NCBI RefSeq assembly: GCF_018919205.1
Contig: NZ_JAHLQN010000001.1
Location: forward strand, 2,108,001-2,172,000
Direction of reading: 5' to 3'
Length of the DNA: 64,000 bases
DNA from: Dysosmobacter acutus
GTDB lineage: Bacteria; Bacillota; Clostridia; Oscillospirales; Oscillospiraceae
Under the pieces are notes generated by a model, which saw nothing but the letters and a program-made list of their open reading frames with translations, did not search any database and had not been told where the DNA came from. The translations under genes and the position numbers were made by a program. Of the stretch, positions 1 through 8,521 are shown piece by piece. Numbering within the stretch: the first letter of the stretch is position 1; each line of letters starts with the position of its first letter.

Positions 1-168
1 CAGCCCCCGGTCTGCAAGGATGGTGTTCTCCCCCACAAACTCCACCGGGATGTCATTTGCATAGGTGGTGACTTTGATCCCCTTTGCGCTGTCCACATAG
101 AGCCAGACGCCGAACGCGACCAAAGCGGAAATGACGATCAAAAACGCCTTGCTCTTTTTATTCTCCAT
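1..168 (-). CDS. cdaR: CdaR (YbbR-domain) regulator of CdaA, N-terminal part
   Basis: Only the first 56 codons are inside the window; the gene runs off the left edge. The N-terminus starts MENKKSKAF, continues into one hydrophobic membrane anchor (about residues 7-25) and the start of an extracellular region, as in YbbR/CdaR proteins. CdaR binds and modulates the diadenylate cyclase CdaA at the membrane. The ATG lies inside the 3' end of cdaA, an 11-bp overlap, which is the usual cdaA-cdaR order in Firmicutes. The call rests on the anchor plus this position, since the YbbR repeats themselves are outside the window. Confidence 0.82.
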   Translation of the reverse strand, partial: MENKKSKAFLIVISALVAFGVWLYVDSAKGIKVTTYANDIPVEFVGENTILADRGL

Positions 169-1033
169 CATCGCTGCCACCATCCTTCCTGCGGAACAGG
201 CGAATCTTGCGCTTGTCCGTCTCGGCACTCTCCTGCGGAAGCAACTCGTTCCGCAGGAGGTTTTCCAGCGTCTCCGGCATCAGGTGCCGTTTCAGCATGC
301 CGCCGATGGCCACGGAGATGGAACCCGTCTCCTCAGAGACAATCACCACCACCGCATCGGAGTTCTCGCTCATGCCGATGCCCGCCCTGTGGCGCATGCC
401 CAAATCGCGGCTCAGATTGACGTTTTTGGAAAGCGGCAGCATGCAGCCGGCGCCCAGCACCCGGCCCTGCCGGATGATGACGGCGCCGTCATGCATAGGT
501 GCCTTGACGAAAAAGATATTCTTCAAAAGCTCGTTGGACACGGCCGCATCCAGCACCGTGCCGCTGCGGACCAGGTCATCCAAGAGGATTTCCCGTTCAA
601 ACACAATCAATACGCCGGTACGGCTCTTGGACATCTCCGTACAGGCCAGCACAGTCTGACCGATGGCGTGCTCCATAGTGCCCGCTTTCTGCTCCTTGGA
701 AAAAAGGCCAAAGCCGGCGAAGCGGCTGCTGCCCACCTGCTCCAGGATACGCCGGATCTCCGGCTGAAACAGGATGATCAGAGCCAGAATACCAAGCTCC
801 ATCATACGGTTTAAAATGAAGTTGATGCCGTTCAGCTTGAAGATGGTAGAGAGCCACAGCGCCATCAAAAATACCAGCAGGCCCTTGAGCAGACTGGCGG
901 CCTTTGTGCTCTTGACCAGCTTCAGGAGCTGGTAGACCAGGTACGCCATAATGGTAATGTCCAGGATATCCGCAATCTTGATCGTCATCAGGAATCTGAC
1001 GACAACGGCGAGCAAATTTGTGATCATTTCCAT
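158..1033 (-). CDS. cdaA: Diadenylate cyclase CdaA (c-di-AMP synthase)
   Basis: Membrane-bound enzyme that condenses two ATP into cyclic di-AMP, the second messenger for potassium, osmotic and cell-wall homeostasis. The 291-residue protein has about three N-terminal transmembrane helices (residues 1-95) and a DAC domain. The two active-site signatures are visible: DGA at residues 182-184 (in HDGAVII) and RHR at 214-216. Length is normal for the family. The start is preceded by GAGAGGAT and a good sigma-A promoter lies 33 bases upstream. Cotranscription with the overlapping cdaR fits the known CdaA-CdaR pair. Confidence 0.96.
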   Translation of the reverse strand: MEMITNLLAVVVRFLMTIKIADILDITIMAYLVYQLLKLVKSTKAASLLKGLLVFLMALWLSTIFKLNGINFILNRMMELGILALIILFQPEIRRILEQVGSSRFAGFGLFSKEQKAGTMEHAIGQTVLACTEMSKSRTGVLIVFEREILLDDLVRSGTVLDAAVSNELLKNIFFVKAPMHDGAVIIRQGRVLGAGCMLPLSKNVNLSRDLGMRHRAGIGMSENSDAVVVIVSEETGSISVAIGGMLKRHLMPETLENLLRNELLPQESAETDKRKIRLFRRKDGGSDDGE

Positions 1034-1065
1034 GTCGGCATCCTCTCAGGCAATTAGTAACACTT

Positions 1066-1094
1066 ATTATATAAAAAATACTGGCTAATTGCAA
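1066..1094 (-). promoter_or_regulatory. Sigma-A-type promoter of cdaA
   Basis: On the minus strand TTGCAA (1094-1089) and TATAAT (1071-1066) are separated by exactly 17 bp, placing transcription start about 25 bases before the cdaA ATG. Seen directly; activity is inferred. Confidence 0.75.
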
Positions 1095-1166
1095 GGATTA
1101 CCAGTCTGAAAATTGTGAACTTTGGTTCATATTTCTACATTTTTTCTACAAATACCACAAAAGAAA

Positions 1167-2282
1167 TCAAATCGTGCGCAAAAGTTGCAGGAATCTGCTG
1201 ATTTCCTGTCTGGAGTTAAATGCGGAAAAACTTAAGCGGACGGTTCCGCTTTGCAGCGTGCCCGCCGTCTGATGGGCAAGCGGAGCGCAGTGGAAGCCCG
1301 CCCGGACTGCTATACCGCTGTTTGCAAGGGCCTCGCCCACCGATTCCACGTCCCGGTTGGCCATCAGGAAAGAGAGAACCCCCACCTGATTGCGCAGATC
1401 CGGCTCGGCAAATACACGGATTCCCGGAATCCGGCGCATTGCCACCGCCGCGGCCTGGGTCAGCTCTCTCTCATGCTGGCAGATGACCTCCGGCGACCGG
1501 GAGCGCACAAAGCGTACTCCTTCCAGAAGCCCTGCGATCCCTGGCATGTTGTGGGTTCCGGCCTCCAGCCGGTCCGGCAGAAAATCCGGCATCTCCTGCT
1601 GCACTGAAAGGCTGCCGGTACCGCCCTCCATAAGAGGGGTCGCACTGTGGTTGCAGAGCAGGACGCCGGTGCCCTGAGGCCCATAGAGCCCCTTGTGTCC
1701 CGGCATGGCGATGAAGGCTGCCTGAAGAGACATGAGGTCCAGAGGCAGCACGCCGGCGCTCTGGGACGCATCCACGATCAGGGGGACATTGCGGCTTCGG
1801 CAAAGAGCGGCGATTCCCTCCAGCGGAAGGACGCATCCGAAGACGTTAGAGACATGGTTGCAGATCACCGCATCCACATCGGAAGAAATGGCCCGCTCAA
1901 AAGCGCTCAGCGCCGCTTTCTGTTGAAAGAGGGGGCTGGCCGCTACCGTGACGCGAACATTTGGAATTGCGCTCAGGGGGCGGGTGACCGCGTTGTGTTC
2001 ATAGCCGGAGATCACCACATGGCTGCCCGGCTTCACCAGTGTTTTGATCGCAATATTCAGTCCATGGGTGGCATTTGAGGTAAAAATAACCTGCTCCGGC
2101 GATTCCGCATGGAACAGCTCCGCAAGCTCGCTGCGGCATTCAAATGCAGTTTCCGCTGCCGTCTGGGCGGCGGGATAGTTTCCCCTTCCCGGGGAACTCA
2201 TTGTCGCCATGGCCCGGGCCATGGCGTCCCGGACCGCAGCGGGCTTCTGAAATGTGGTGGCTGCGCTGTCAAAATAGATCAT
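1167..2282 (-). CDS. Cysteine desulfurase family protein (class V aminotransferase)
   Basis: PLP enzyme expected to move sulfur (or selenium) from cysteine (selenocysteine) to a carrier. Of 371 residues, the following fit the fold: N-terminal FDSAATT motif, H96 in YEHNAVTRP, D171 in VDASQSAG, PLP lysine K197 in PGHKGLYGP, and catalytic cysteine C332 in RAGFHCAP near the C-terminus. It is shorter than IscS and looks like the compact SufS-like family that sits outside isc/suf operons. The DUF3343 gene ends 4 bases upstream, so the two are almost certainly cotranscribed and may work together. The gap to cdaA holds no clear terminator. The exact acceptor is unknown. Confidence 0.9.
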   Translation of the reverse strand: MIYFDSAATTFQKPAAVRDAMARAMATMSSPGRGNYPAAQTAAETAFECRSELAELFHAESPEQVIFTSNATHGLNIAIKTLVKPGSHVVISGYEHNAVTRPLSAIPNVRVTVAASPLFQQKAALSAFERAISSDVDAVICNHVSNVFGCVLPLEGIAALCRSRNVPLIVDASQSAGVLPLDLMSLQAAFIAMPGHKGLYGPQGTGVLLCNHSATPLMEGGTGSLSVQQEMPDFLPDRLEAGTHNMPGIAGLLEGVRFVRSRSPEVICQHERELTQAAAVAMRRIPGIRVFAEPDLRNQVGVLSFLMANRDVESVGEALANSGIAVRAGFHCAPLAHQTAGTLQSGTVRLSFSAFNSRQEISRFLQLLRTI

Positions 2283-2286
2283 AGCC

Positions 2287-2541
2287 TTACCTCGGCTCTA
2301 ATTCGTGATATTCTCCCTGCTGGAATAAAAAAACTTGGATCGGATTCAGTCCCGCCTCGTGCAGCGCACGCAGCGCAGGTGCCAGATGCTCTGTGCGCAG
2401 GCGCAGGGCATAGCTGCATCCCCGGTCGGTCAGACCCACAGGCGCCCGAAAAATCTGGGCGCGGATGCCGATCCGTTCCAGCACCCTGCTCATTCGCTGG
2501 GCATAGGTGATGGAGCGGGCGATGATCAGGTAGTATTCCAA
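2287..2541 (-). CDS. DUF3343 protein, putative Se/S carrier
   Basis: An 84-residue protein with the MEYYLIIARSITYAQRMSRVL start and the GCSYALR segment typical of DUF3343 proteins, proposed as small selenium/sulfur carriers because they occur next to Se-related genes. The single cysteine (in DRGCSYAL) is the plausible sulfur or selenium attachment site. It lies directly upstream of the cysteine desulfurase (4-base gap), which supports a donor-acceptor pair. The family role is a genomic inference, not biochemically settled. Confidence 0.8.
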   Translation of the reverse strand: MEYYLIIARSITYAQRMSRVLERIGIRAQIFRAPVGLTDRGCSYALRLRTEHLAPALRALHEAGLNPIQVFLFQQGEYHELEPR

Positions 2542-2579
2542 AACTCACTCCCCCTCTCAACTCAGTGTATGCCCAAATG

Positions 2580-2607
2580 AAAAGAGCGTGCCGGAATCGG
2601 CACGCTC
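2580..2607 (-). terminator. Intrinsic terminator after ispF
   Basis: A 9-bp GC-rich stem (GAGCGTGCC / GGCACGCTC, 2584-2607) begins right after the ispF stop. On the minus strand a TTTT tract follows it. Confidence 0.75.
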
Positions 2608-3096
2608 TCACTTCTTTTTTTCTACCAGCACAATGGCGTGGGCTGCCATACCGGAGCCATCTCCCGTAAAGCCCAGCCCCTCCTCCGTTGTGGCCTTGAC
2701 GTTGATCTGATCCAGCTCCACGCCCAAGGCGACCGCGATGTTCTCCGCCATGGCCTGACGGTAGGGGACGATCTTCGGCGCCTGGGCCAGCAGCGTCACA
2801 TCCGCGTTGACCAAAACGTACCCCGCATCCCGGAGCTTTTGTCCCACCCGGATCAGCAGCAGCAAACTGGAGGCTCCTGCGTACTGCGGGTCTGTGTCTG
2901 GAAAATGCGATCCAATATCCCCCAGCCCTGCTGCGCCCAGCAGCGCATCCATCAGAGCGTGGAGCAGCACGTCAGCGTCGGAGTGGCCCAAAAGCCCCTT
3001 CTCATAGGGGACAGCCACCCCGCCCAAGATCAGTTTCCGACCCGCTTCCAGCCGGTGAACGTCATATCCCTGCCCAATCCGCAAACCGGTCATCAC
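2608..3096 (-). CDS. ispF: 2-C-methyl-D-erythritol 2,4-cyclodiphosphate synthase IspF
   Basis: Fifth enzyme of the MEP isoprenoid pathway: converts CDP-ME 2-phosphate to MEcPP with release of CMP. The 162-residue length is typical. The metal-binding GYDVHRL, the [20 protein letters not shown] block and the C-terminal [20 protein letters not shown] region are all present. Its ATG overlaps the ispD stop by 4 bases (ATGA), so translation is probably coupled. Together with ispD here and ispH at 7.9 kb, three MEP genes fall in this window. Confidence 0.97.
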   Translation of the reverse strand: MMTGLRIGQGYDVHRLEAGRKLILGGVAVPYEKGLLGHSDADVLLHALMDALLGAAGLGDIGSHFPDTDPQYAGASSLLLLIRVGQKLRDAGYVLVNADVTLLAQAPKIVPYRQAMAENIAVALGVELDQINVKATTEEGLGFTGDGSGMAAHAIVLVEKKK

Positions 3097-3821
3097 GATT
3101 CCTCCCGCTCCTGTATTATTGCCTCTGCAATGGTCAAATCCACCGGAGTGGTGATCTTGAGGTTCTCCGGATCGCCCTCTGTGAGAAAGACCTGCTTTCC
3201 CATGCGCTCCACCGCGGAACAGTCGTCGGTAAGCTCCGCGCCGGACTGGAGGGCCGACTGGAGCGCGGCCCGCAGCAGATCCGCGTCAAAGACCTGGGGC
3301 GTCTGCACCGCATAGAGGGTCTCCCGCTGGGGCGTATCCACCACAACGCCCTCTTGCGCCACTTTGATGGTGTCCTTTACCGCCACGGCAGGGGCGGCGG
3401 CGGCAGTAGCGGCAGCTTTACGCACCACCTCGGCGATCAGCTCCGGCGTCACCAGCGGCCGGTCTCCGTCCTGAACGGCAATCAGCCCGGCTCGGGAATC
3501 CGCCTCTATCGCTGCCAGATAAACGGACTCCTCCCTGCTCTCTCCGCCCCGCACCACTTTGACCGGTTTGGATATCCCAAAAGTCTTGCAGAGGTCGGAA
3601 ATGGTCAGGATGTCCTCCTCCCGGGCAGCAATGAGGATTTCATCCACAAGCGACACCTGGTCGACGGCCAAAAGGGTCCTGGCCAGCACCGGGATCCCGT
3701 CTATGGGCATAAACAGCTTGTTGCCGCCGCCCATTCGAGAAGAGGCGCCGGCAGCGGCAACAATCATGGTGCAGAAGGGGCGCTGGGCGTCCCGGAATTT
3801 TTTGAAAAACGATTTCATCAC
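3093..3821 (-). CDS. ispD: 2-C-methyl-D-erythritol 4-phosphate cytidylyltransferase IspD
   Basis: Transfers CMP from CTP to MEP in the MEP pathway. The 242-residue protein has the nucleotide-binding [13 protein letters not shown] loop near residue 23, the VQDGDRPLV motif and the C-terminal [12 protein letters not shown] and ITTPVDL blocks of the family. It follows carD with a one-base overlap and precedes ispF with an ATGA overlap, giving the carD-ispD-ispF order common in Clostridia. A short charged N-terminal extension ([14 protein letters not shown]) precedes the domain. Confidence 0.96.
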   Translation of the reverse strand: MMKSFFKKFRDAQRPFCTMIVAAAGASSRMGGGNKLFMPIDGIPVLARTLLAVDQVSLVDEILIAAREEDILTISDLCKTFGISKPVKVVRGGESREESVYLAAIEADSRAGLIAVQDGDRPLVTPELIAEVVRKAAATAAAAPAVAVKDTIKVAQEGVVVDTPQRETLYAVQTPQVFDADLLRAALQSALQSGAELTDDCSAVERMGKQVFLTEGDPENLKITTPVDLTIAEAIIQEREES

Positions 3822-4309
3822 TATGGCTCCTCAGTCGTCATCGCCTGGTTGATTCGGTCCTCTACCTCCTGGTAGCCGCACCCTTCGGTCAACACGATCT
3901 CCGAAATCAGAATCTGCTTGGCGCTGTGCAACATCTTCCGTTCGCCGGTAGAGAGCCGGTGGACGCTCTCCCGCTGCATCAGTCCCTTGATCACCCTGGC
4001 CACCTCATAGAGGTCGCCGGACTTCAGGCGTTCCATATTCTCCCGATACCGGTGGTTCCAGTTGGAGGGCTCCTTCACTTCCAGGGCGGGAATGGCACGC
4101 AAAAGCGCCTCCGCCTCGGCCCGTCCCACAACGGCGCGGATTCCAATGGCGGGGCTGTTGGAGACAGGGATTTTCAGGAGCAGCCCGCCCACAGGCATCT
4201 CAAAGACATAGTACTCCCGGCTCGTCCCGTTGATCCGTTCGTGCACAATGTCGCTGATGACACCGGCTCCGTGCATGGGGTGAACCACATAATCCCCTAC
4301 GCAAAACAT
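3821..4309 (-). CDS. CarD-family transcriptional regulator
   Basis: A 162-residue protein beginning MFCVGDYVVHPMHGAGVI, the RNA-polymerase-interacting beta-barrel fold shared by CarD/CdnL and the TRCF N-terminus, followed by a helical C-terminal part (residues 70-160). CarD proteins bind the RNAP beta subunit and stabilise open complexes at rRNA and other promoters. I chose the ATG at 4309 because GGAAGGAGC lies 6-7 bases before it; an upstream in-frame ATG at 4342 lacks this. It is first in the operon with ispD and ispF and has its own promoter at 4361-4389. Confidence 0.9.
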   Translation of the reverse strand: MFCVGDYVVHPMHGAGVISDIVHERINGTSREYYVFEMPVGGLLLKIPVSNSPAIGIRAVVGRAEAEALLRAIPALEVKEPSNWNHRYRENMERLKSGDLYEVARVIKGLMQRESVHRLSTGERKMLHSAKQILISEIVLTEGCGYQEVEDRINQAMTTEEP

Positions 4310-4360
4310 ATATGCGCTCCTTCCTTGCCCCATTCCCTCCATTTTACACTTCTATCTCAC

Positions 4361-4389
4361 ATTATACAGGCAATTTCCGCCCTTTACAA
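4361..4389 (-). promoter_or_regulatory. Sigma-A-type promoter of carD-ispD-ispF
   Basis: Minus-strand TTGTAA (4389-4384) and TATAAT (4366-4361) with a 17-bp spacer, about 50 bases before the carD ATG. Confidence 0.7.
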
Positions 4390-4412
4390 TAGAATTCCTC
4401 TTTTTTTCCATC

Positions 4413-4450
4413 AAATAAGGGAAGGCGGTCTTTCCGCCTTCCCTTATTTT
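4413..4450. terminator. Long stem-loop after the CoA-transferase gene
   Basis: A stem of 16 bp (AAATAAGGGAAGGCGG and its complement) with a short loop starts 8 bases past the CoA-transferase stop. T-rich flanks are modest on both strands, so it may act as a terminator for the gene at 4458-5804 or as a boundary element upstream of the carD promoter. Confidence 0.65.
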
Positions 4451-4457
4451 GGAGCAA

Positions 4458-5804
4458 TCAGCGCTTGTTGCTTGCACGCCAGATGCGCATGGCTTCGGCC
4501 TGGGCAATCAGCTCATCCCGGAAATCCGGGTGCGCGATGCTGATGATGGCTTCTGCCCGCTCCCAGGTGGACAGGCCCTTCAGGCAGACCTTGCCGTACT
4601 CCGTCACCAGATAGTGGACATTGGTCCGGGTATCCGTGACAATGGAGCCGATGGAGAGGGTGGGACGGATGCGGGAGACCAGCTTGCCCGTCTTCTTGTC
4701 TGTAAAGGTGGAGGAGCAGCAGATGAAGCTCTTGCCGCCCTTGGAGAGGTAGGCACCCAGGACAAAGTCCAGCTGTCCGCCCGCTCCGCTGATGTGCTTG
4801 ACTCCGGCAGACTCCGCGTTGATCTGGCCGAAGAGGTCCACATCCACCGCGTTGTTGATGGAGATGAAGTTATCCAGCTCGGAGATGGAGCGGATGTCGT
4901 TGGTGTAGCTGACCGGCGCGCTCATCAGCTCAGGGTTTTCATGAAGGTAGTCGTAGAGCTTCTGGGTTCCGGCGCCGAAGCCGTAGGTCTGGCGGCCTCT
5001 GTCGATGTTCTTCCTGGAGCCGTTGATCTTGCCGGCTTTGGCAATATCCACAAAGGCATCCACATACATCTCCGTATGTACGCCCAGGTCCTTCAGGTCG
5101 GACTCCGCGATCATGCTGCCCACTGTGTTGGGCATGCCGCCGATTCCCAGCTGGAGACAGGCACCGTTGGGAATCTCCTCCACGATCAGCTTGGCCACGG
5201 CAGCGTCCACCTCCGTGGGGACTCCTCCGCCAGACAGGATGCCCATGGGATCGTTGTTGCCCTCCACGATCATGTCCACGTCGCTGATGTGGACGCACTC
5301 CTCCATTCCGCCGCAGCAGCGGGGCATGTTCTGATTGACTTCCACAATCACCACTTTGGAGGTCTCACAGACTGCCTTCATGTGGGAGGCGTTGGGGCCG
5401 AAATTAAAGTACCCGTGCTCATCCATCGGCGCAACCTGGAACATGGCCACGTCATCATGGACGATGTGCTCCCGGTAATACCGGGGCAGCTCGGAGTAAC
5501 GGATGGGGGCGTAGAAAGCGATTCCCTCAGCGATCATCTTGCGCTCAATGCCGCTCATATGCCAGGAGTTCCAGGTAAAGTGCTCCGCCGCGTCGGGCAC
5601 CTCGGCGATGGCCGGCTTCCACAGGCAGATGCCGCCGCGGACCTTGACGTCTGTCAGCTCCCCGGCGCGCTTTGCCAGCGCCTGGTCCAGCACCCGGGGA
5701 TGTCCGGTGCACCAGCCGTAGTCCACCCAATCTCCAGATTTGACGACCCGCACCGCCTGATCGGCTGTGGTCAGCTTTTTTGCATATTCTTCCGCATAGC
5801 TCAT
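4458..5804 (-). CDS. but: Butyryl-CoA:acetate CoA-transferase-like enzyme (acetyl-CoA hydrolase/transferase family)
   Basis: Moves CoA from butyryl-CoA (or 4-hydroxybutyryl-CoA) to acetate, the final step of butyrate formation in many gut Clostridia. The 448-residue length fits. The likely catalytic glutamate is E245 in [10 protein letters not shown], and the family-typical [20 protein letters not shown] segment lies near residue 345. The enzyme appears monocistronic, flanked by stem-loops on both sides. Separation from the closely related 4-hydroxybutyrate CoA-transferase cannot be made securely by eye, although the [11 protein letters not shown] segment favours the butyryl-CoA enzyme. No other butyrate gene is nearby. 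Confidence 0.82.
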   Translation of the reverse strand: MSYAEEYAKKLTTADQAVRVVKSGDWVDYGWCTGHPRVLDQALAKRAGELTDVKVRGGICLWKPAIAEVPDAAEHFTWNSWHMSGIERKMIAEGIAFYAPIRYSELPRYYREHIVHDDVAMFQVAPMDEHGYFNFGPNASHMKAVCETSKVVIVEVNQNMPRCCGGMEECVHISDVDMIVEGNNDPMGILSGGGVPTEVDAAVAKLIVEEIPNGACLQLGIGGMPNTVGSMIAESDLKDLGVHTEMYVDAFVDIAKAGKINGSRKNIDRGRQTYGFGAGTQKLYDYLHENPELMSAPVSYTNDIRSISELDNFISINNAVDVDLFGQINAESAGVKHISGAGGQLDFVLGAYLSKGGKSFICCSSTFTDKKTGKLVSRIRPTLSIGSIVTDTRTNVHYLVTEYGKVCLKGLSTWERAEAIISIAHPDFRDELIAQAEAMRIWRASNKR

Positions 5805-5925
5805 GTGAAACTGCTCCTCCCTGTCTGTTCAATCCCTGATTGGATCAAGGTATTTTCTTCCTTGCCATGATTGATAATATAATAACATAGCCCAATGGGA
5901 AATGCAATTCAGAATCGCGCGCATA

Positions 5926-5963
5926 GAAAAAAGAGGCAGACGAAACTCATCTGCCTCTTTTTG
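5926..5963 (-). terminator. Intrinsic terminator of the ispH/rpsA operon
   Basis: AAAAAGAGGCAGA stem with its complement around a short loop, ending in a T6 run on the minus strand, 10 bases after the stop of the fusion gene. Confidence 0.88.
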
Positions 5964-5972
5964 TAACTTGTG

Positions 5973-7934
5973 TTATTCCGCCTCGTTCTCCTCGTCGTCA
6001 GCGGGAACGGACTGGGGCTCCAGCAGGGCGCGGATGGACAGGGAAATCTTCTGCTTCTCCTCATCCACAGCGGTGACCTTGGCATCCACCACCTGGCCCT
6101 CGCTCAGCACATCGCCGGGCTTGTCGATGCGGCGGTCGGCGATCTGGGAGATGTGGATCAGGCCGTCCACACCGGGAACCACCTCGGCAAAGGCACCGAA
6201 GGTCATCAGCTTGACGATCTTGACGGACGCCACGTCGCCCACCTGATAGGTGTCCATGAACTGCTTCCAGGGATCCAAGGTACGATCCTTGACGCCCAGG
6301 GAAATCTTCTTCTTTTCCGCGTCAAAGGAGATGACATAGACCTCCAGGGTGTCGCCGACAGAAACCACCTCCGCAGGGTTCTTGATGCGGCTCCAGCTCA
6401 GTTCGGAGATATGGACCATGCCGTCCACGCCGCCGATGTCCACAAAGACGCCGTAAGAGGTCATGGACTTGACGGTGCCGGTATAATGCTTGCCCACCTC
6501 GATGGACTCCCACACAGCCGTGGCAGCGGCCTGACGGGCCTCCTGCTGGACGGCGCGGATGGAACCGACCACGCGGCGGCGGGCGCGGTTCACCTCAGTG
6601 ATGCGCAGCTGCACCTTCTGCTTGAGCAGCGCGGACAGCTCAGCCCCGCGGGGCAGACCGCTCTGGGAAGCGGGAACGAATACGCGGACGCCCTTGACGG
6701 AAACCACGATACCGCCCTTGTTCTCCTCGGTGACAACGCCTTCAAGAATCGTCTTCTCCTCCACGGCCTTCTCGATGTTCTCCCACACCTTGACCGTGTC
6801 CAGACGCTTTTTGGAGAGCTCGGCATATCCCTCGATGTCATTGACACGCACGATGTACGTCTCGATTTCATCGCCGATATGTACGATGTCCTCGGGCTTG
6901 GCATTGGGATCGTCAGACAGTTCGCTCAGCTTGATATAAGCAGCCTGCTTAGCGCCCACGTCCACCTGCACCTCAGTGGGAGTGATGGCCGTGACAATGC
7001 CGGTTACCTTCTCTCCTGTATTTAAAGTTTTAAAAGACTGATTCAGCAATTCCTCGAAGGACTCTTCTTTCCCCTCAGCCGCTTTGATTTCTTCACTCAT
7101 GGTTGCATATACCTCCTTAATGATGCCCGCAGGCGTGGACGCGCCGGCCGTAAGACCCGCAACAGAGCAACCATGGAAAAAATCCGGCGAGAGCTCGTCC
7201 GCCTTCTCGACCTGAATGACGGACCGACATCTCTCTTGGCAAATTTCTGTCAGATGCTTGGTGTTGGCACTTTTGCGGTCGCCGACTACCACCATCGCGT
7301 CAACCATGGCGGAGATTTCCGCCGCTTCCGACTGACGTCTATGCGTAGCATTGCATATTGTATCAAATATTTTTAAATTTGTACACTGGTTTTTTAAGAT
7401 TTTCGCGGAAGTTTCAAAAAGTTCACGGATGCACGTGGTTTGAGCAACAACGGTAACCGGTATCCCGCAGGGGCTTTTTTGTCCGGAAATCCACCGTATG
7501 ACCGCGTCGGAAGTGTCAAAAACCAAAGGCGCGCTGCACCAGCTGGCAATGCCCCGGACCTCAGGATGCTCCGGGTCCCCGATGATAACGGTCTGACGGC
7601 CCTCCTGCTCCGCCTGGGCCACCAGATTCTGAATCCGCATCACATTTGGGCAGGTGGCGTTGACGCATCGGACGCCCCGCTGGGCCAGCATGCCCAGAAT
7701 CTCCTTGGACTCTCCGTGGGAGCGGATCACAGCCACATCGCCGCAGGACAGCTCCTCCGCCCCTTCCGCCCTGCGGACACCCCGGCGTTCCAGCTCCTCC
7801 ACCACGCTTGCATTGTGGATGATGTCCCCAAGCATCCAACAGCCGCCGCATTCTTCCGCCGTCTGAGCGGCCAGGCGCACCGCGCGCTCCACGCCGTAGC
7901 AAAAGCCGGCGGATTCGGCAAGTATCACATTCAT
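5973..7934 (-). CDS. ispH: IspH (HMBPP reductase) fused to ribosomal protein S1
   Basis: A 653-residue fusion. Residues 1-285 are IspH, the [4Fe-4S] enzyme that makes IPP/DMAPP from HMBPP; cluster cysteines C12 (GFCYGVERA), C95 (ATCPNV) and C194 (DTICNATHRRQ) are in place. After GLTAGASTP the chain continues through a linker into four S1 RNA-binding repeats (about residues 305-375, 390-465, 475-550, 560-640), including YGVFVDIGGVDGMVHISEL and FGAFAEVVPGVDGLIHISQ. Such bifunctional IspH/S1 proteins are known in Clostridia. It has four S1 repeats, fewer than the six of Proteobacteria. The plsC stop overlaps its ATG by 4 bases, so it is downstream of plsC and cmk. Confidence 0.96.
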   Translation of the reverse strand: MNVILAESAGFCYGVERAVRLAAQTAEECGGCWMLGDIIHNASVVEELERRGVRRAEGAEELSCGDVAVIRSHGESKEILGMLAQRGVRCVNATCPNVMRIQNLVAQAEQEGRQTVIIGDPEHPEVRGIASWCSAPLVFDTSDAVIRWISGQKSPCGIPVTVVAQTTCIRELFETSAKILKNQCTNLKIFDTICNATHRRQSEAAEISAMVDAMVVVGDRKSANTKHLTEICQERCRSVIQVEKADELSPDFFHGCSVAGLTAGASTPAGIIKEVYATMSEEIKAAEGKEESFEELLNQSFKTLNTGEKVTGIVTAITPTEVQVDVGAKQAAYIKLSELSDDPNAKPEDIVHIGDEIETYIVRVNDIEGYAELSKKRLDTVKVWENIEKAVEEKTILEGVVTEENKGGIVVSVKGVRVFVPASQSGLPRGAELSALLKQKVQLRITEVNRARRRVVGSIRAVQQEARQAAATAVWESIEVGKHYTGTVKSMTSYGVFVDIGGVDGMVHISELSWSRIKNPAEVVSVGDTLEVYVISFDAEKKKISLGVKDRTLDPWKQFMDTYQVGDVASVKIVKLMTFGAFAEVVPGVDGLIHISQIADRRIDKPGDVLSEGQVVDAKVTAVDEEKQKISLSIRALLEPQSVPADDEENEAE

Positions 7935-8521
7935 TGCGATCTCCCCAAAGCGTAGGACCGGCGCAGCACTTCATCGGCAATGGCCTGGACCTCTTCCGCC
8001 GTCCCGTGCCGCCCTGTGTAGGAGGGCTGGTAGGGCTGGCCGATGATGATTCGGCTTCTGCGGAAAATCCGTTTTTTTCCATCCACGAAAACAGGCACCA
8101 GGATGGCCCCGGTGCGGATGCCGATCACGGCCACGCCGCCCTTGGCCGGGGCATCACCTTCCCGCTCCACCCGGGTTCCCTCCGGGAAGATCAGCAGATT
8201 GTCGCCGCATTTGATGCTCTGTATGGCGGTTTTTACCGCATTCAGATCGGAATTTCCCCGGGCCACGGGAAAGGCTCCCAACTTGGTGATGACCCAGCTG
8301 AGCACAGGGATGCGGAACAGCGAGTCCTTTGCCATGATGTGCAGCCGGTAATCGATGGGCAGGGAGACCACCAGCAGCACCGGGTCCCAGTTGCTGGAGT
8401 GGTTCGGGCACAGCAGGGCCCCGTGGGGCGGCAGGTTCTCCAGACCCTCCACGGAAACCGGCTGGAAAAAGCGGAAGATGGGGCCAAACACCCGCCAGAC
8501 AAACCGAAAGAATCCGTTCAT
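7931..8521 (-). CDS. plsC: 1-acyl-sn-glycerol-3-phosphate acyltransferase PlsC
   Basis: Acylates lysophosphatidate to phosphatidate in phospholipid synthesis at the membrane. The 196-residue protein has the acyltransferase block I NHSSNWDP (H-x4-D, about residue 41), the glycerophosphate-binding FPEGTR, and a hydrophobic N-terminal segment. It overlaps cmk upstream and ispH downstream by 4 bases each, forming the cmk-plsC-ispH/rpsA order seen in many Firmicutes. Confidence 0.94.
   Translation of the reverse strand: MNGFFRFVWRVFGPIFRFFQPVSVEGLENLPPHGALLCPNHSSNWDPVLLVVSLPIDYRLHIMAKDSLFRIPVLSWVITKLGAFPVARGNSDLNAVKTAIQSIKCGDNLLIFPEGTRVEREGDAPAKGGVAVIGIRTGAILVPVFVDGKKRIFRRSRIIIGQPYQPSYTGRHGTAEEVQAIADEVLRRSYALGRSQ

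Noticed and set aside
4449..5870. Long plus-strand frame opposite the CoA-transferase gene (473 codons)
   Set aside because: It is the antisense shadow of a strongly conserved enzyme; the translation is histidine- and glycine-rich with no domain.
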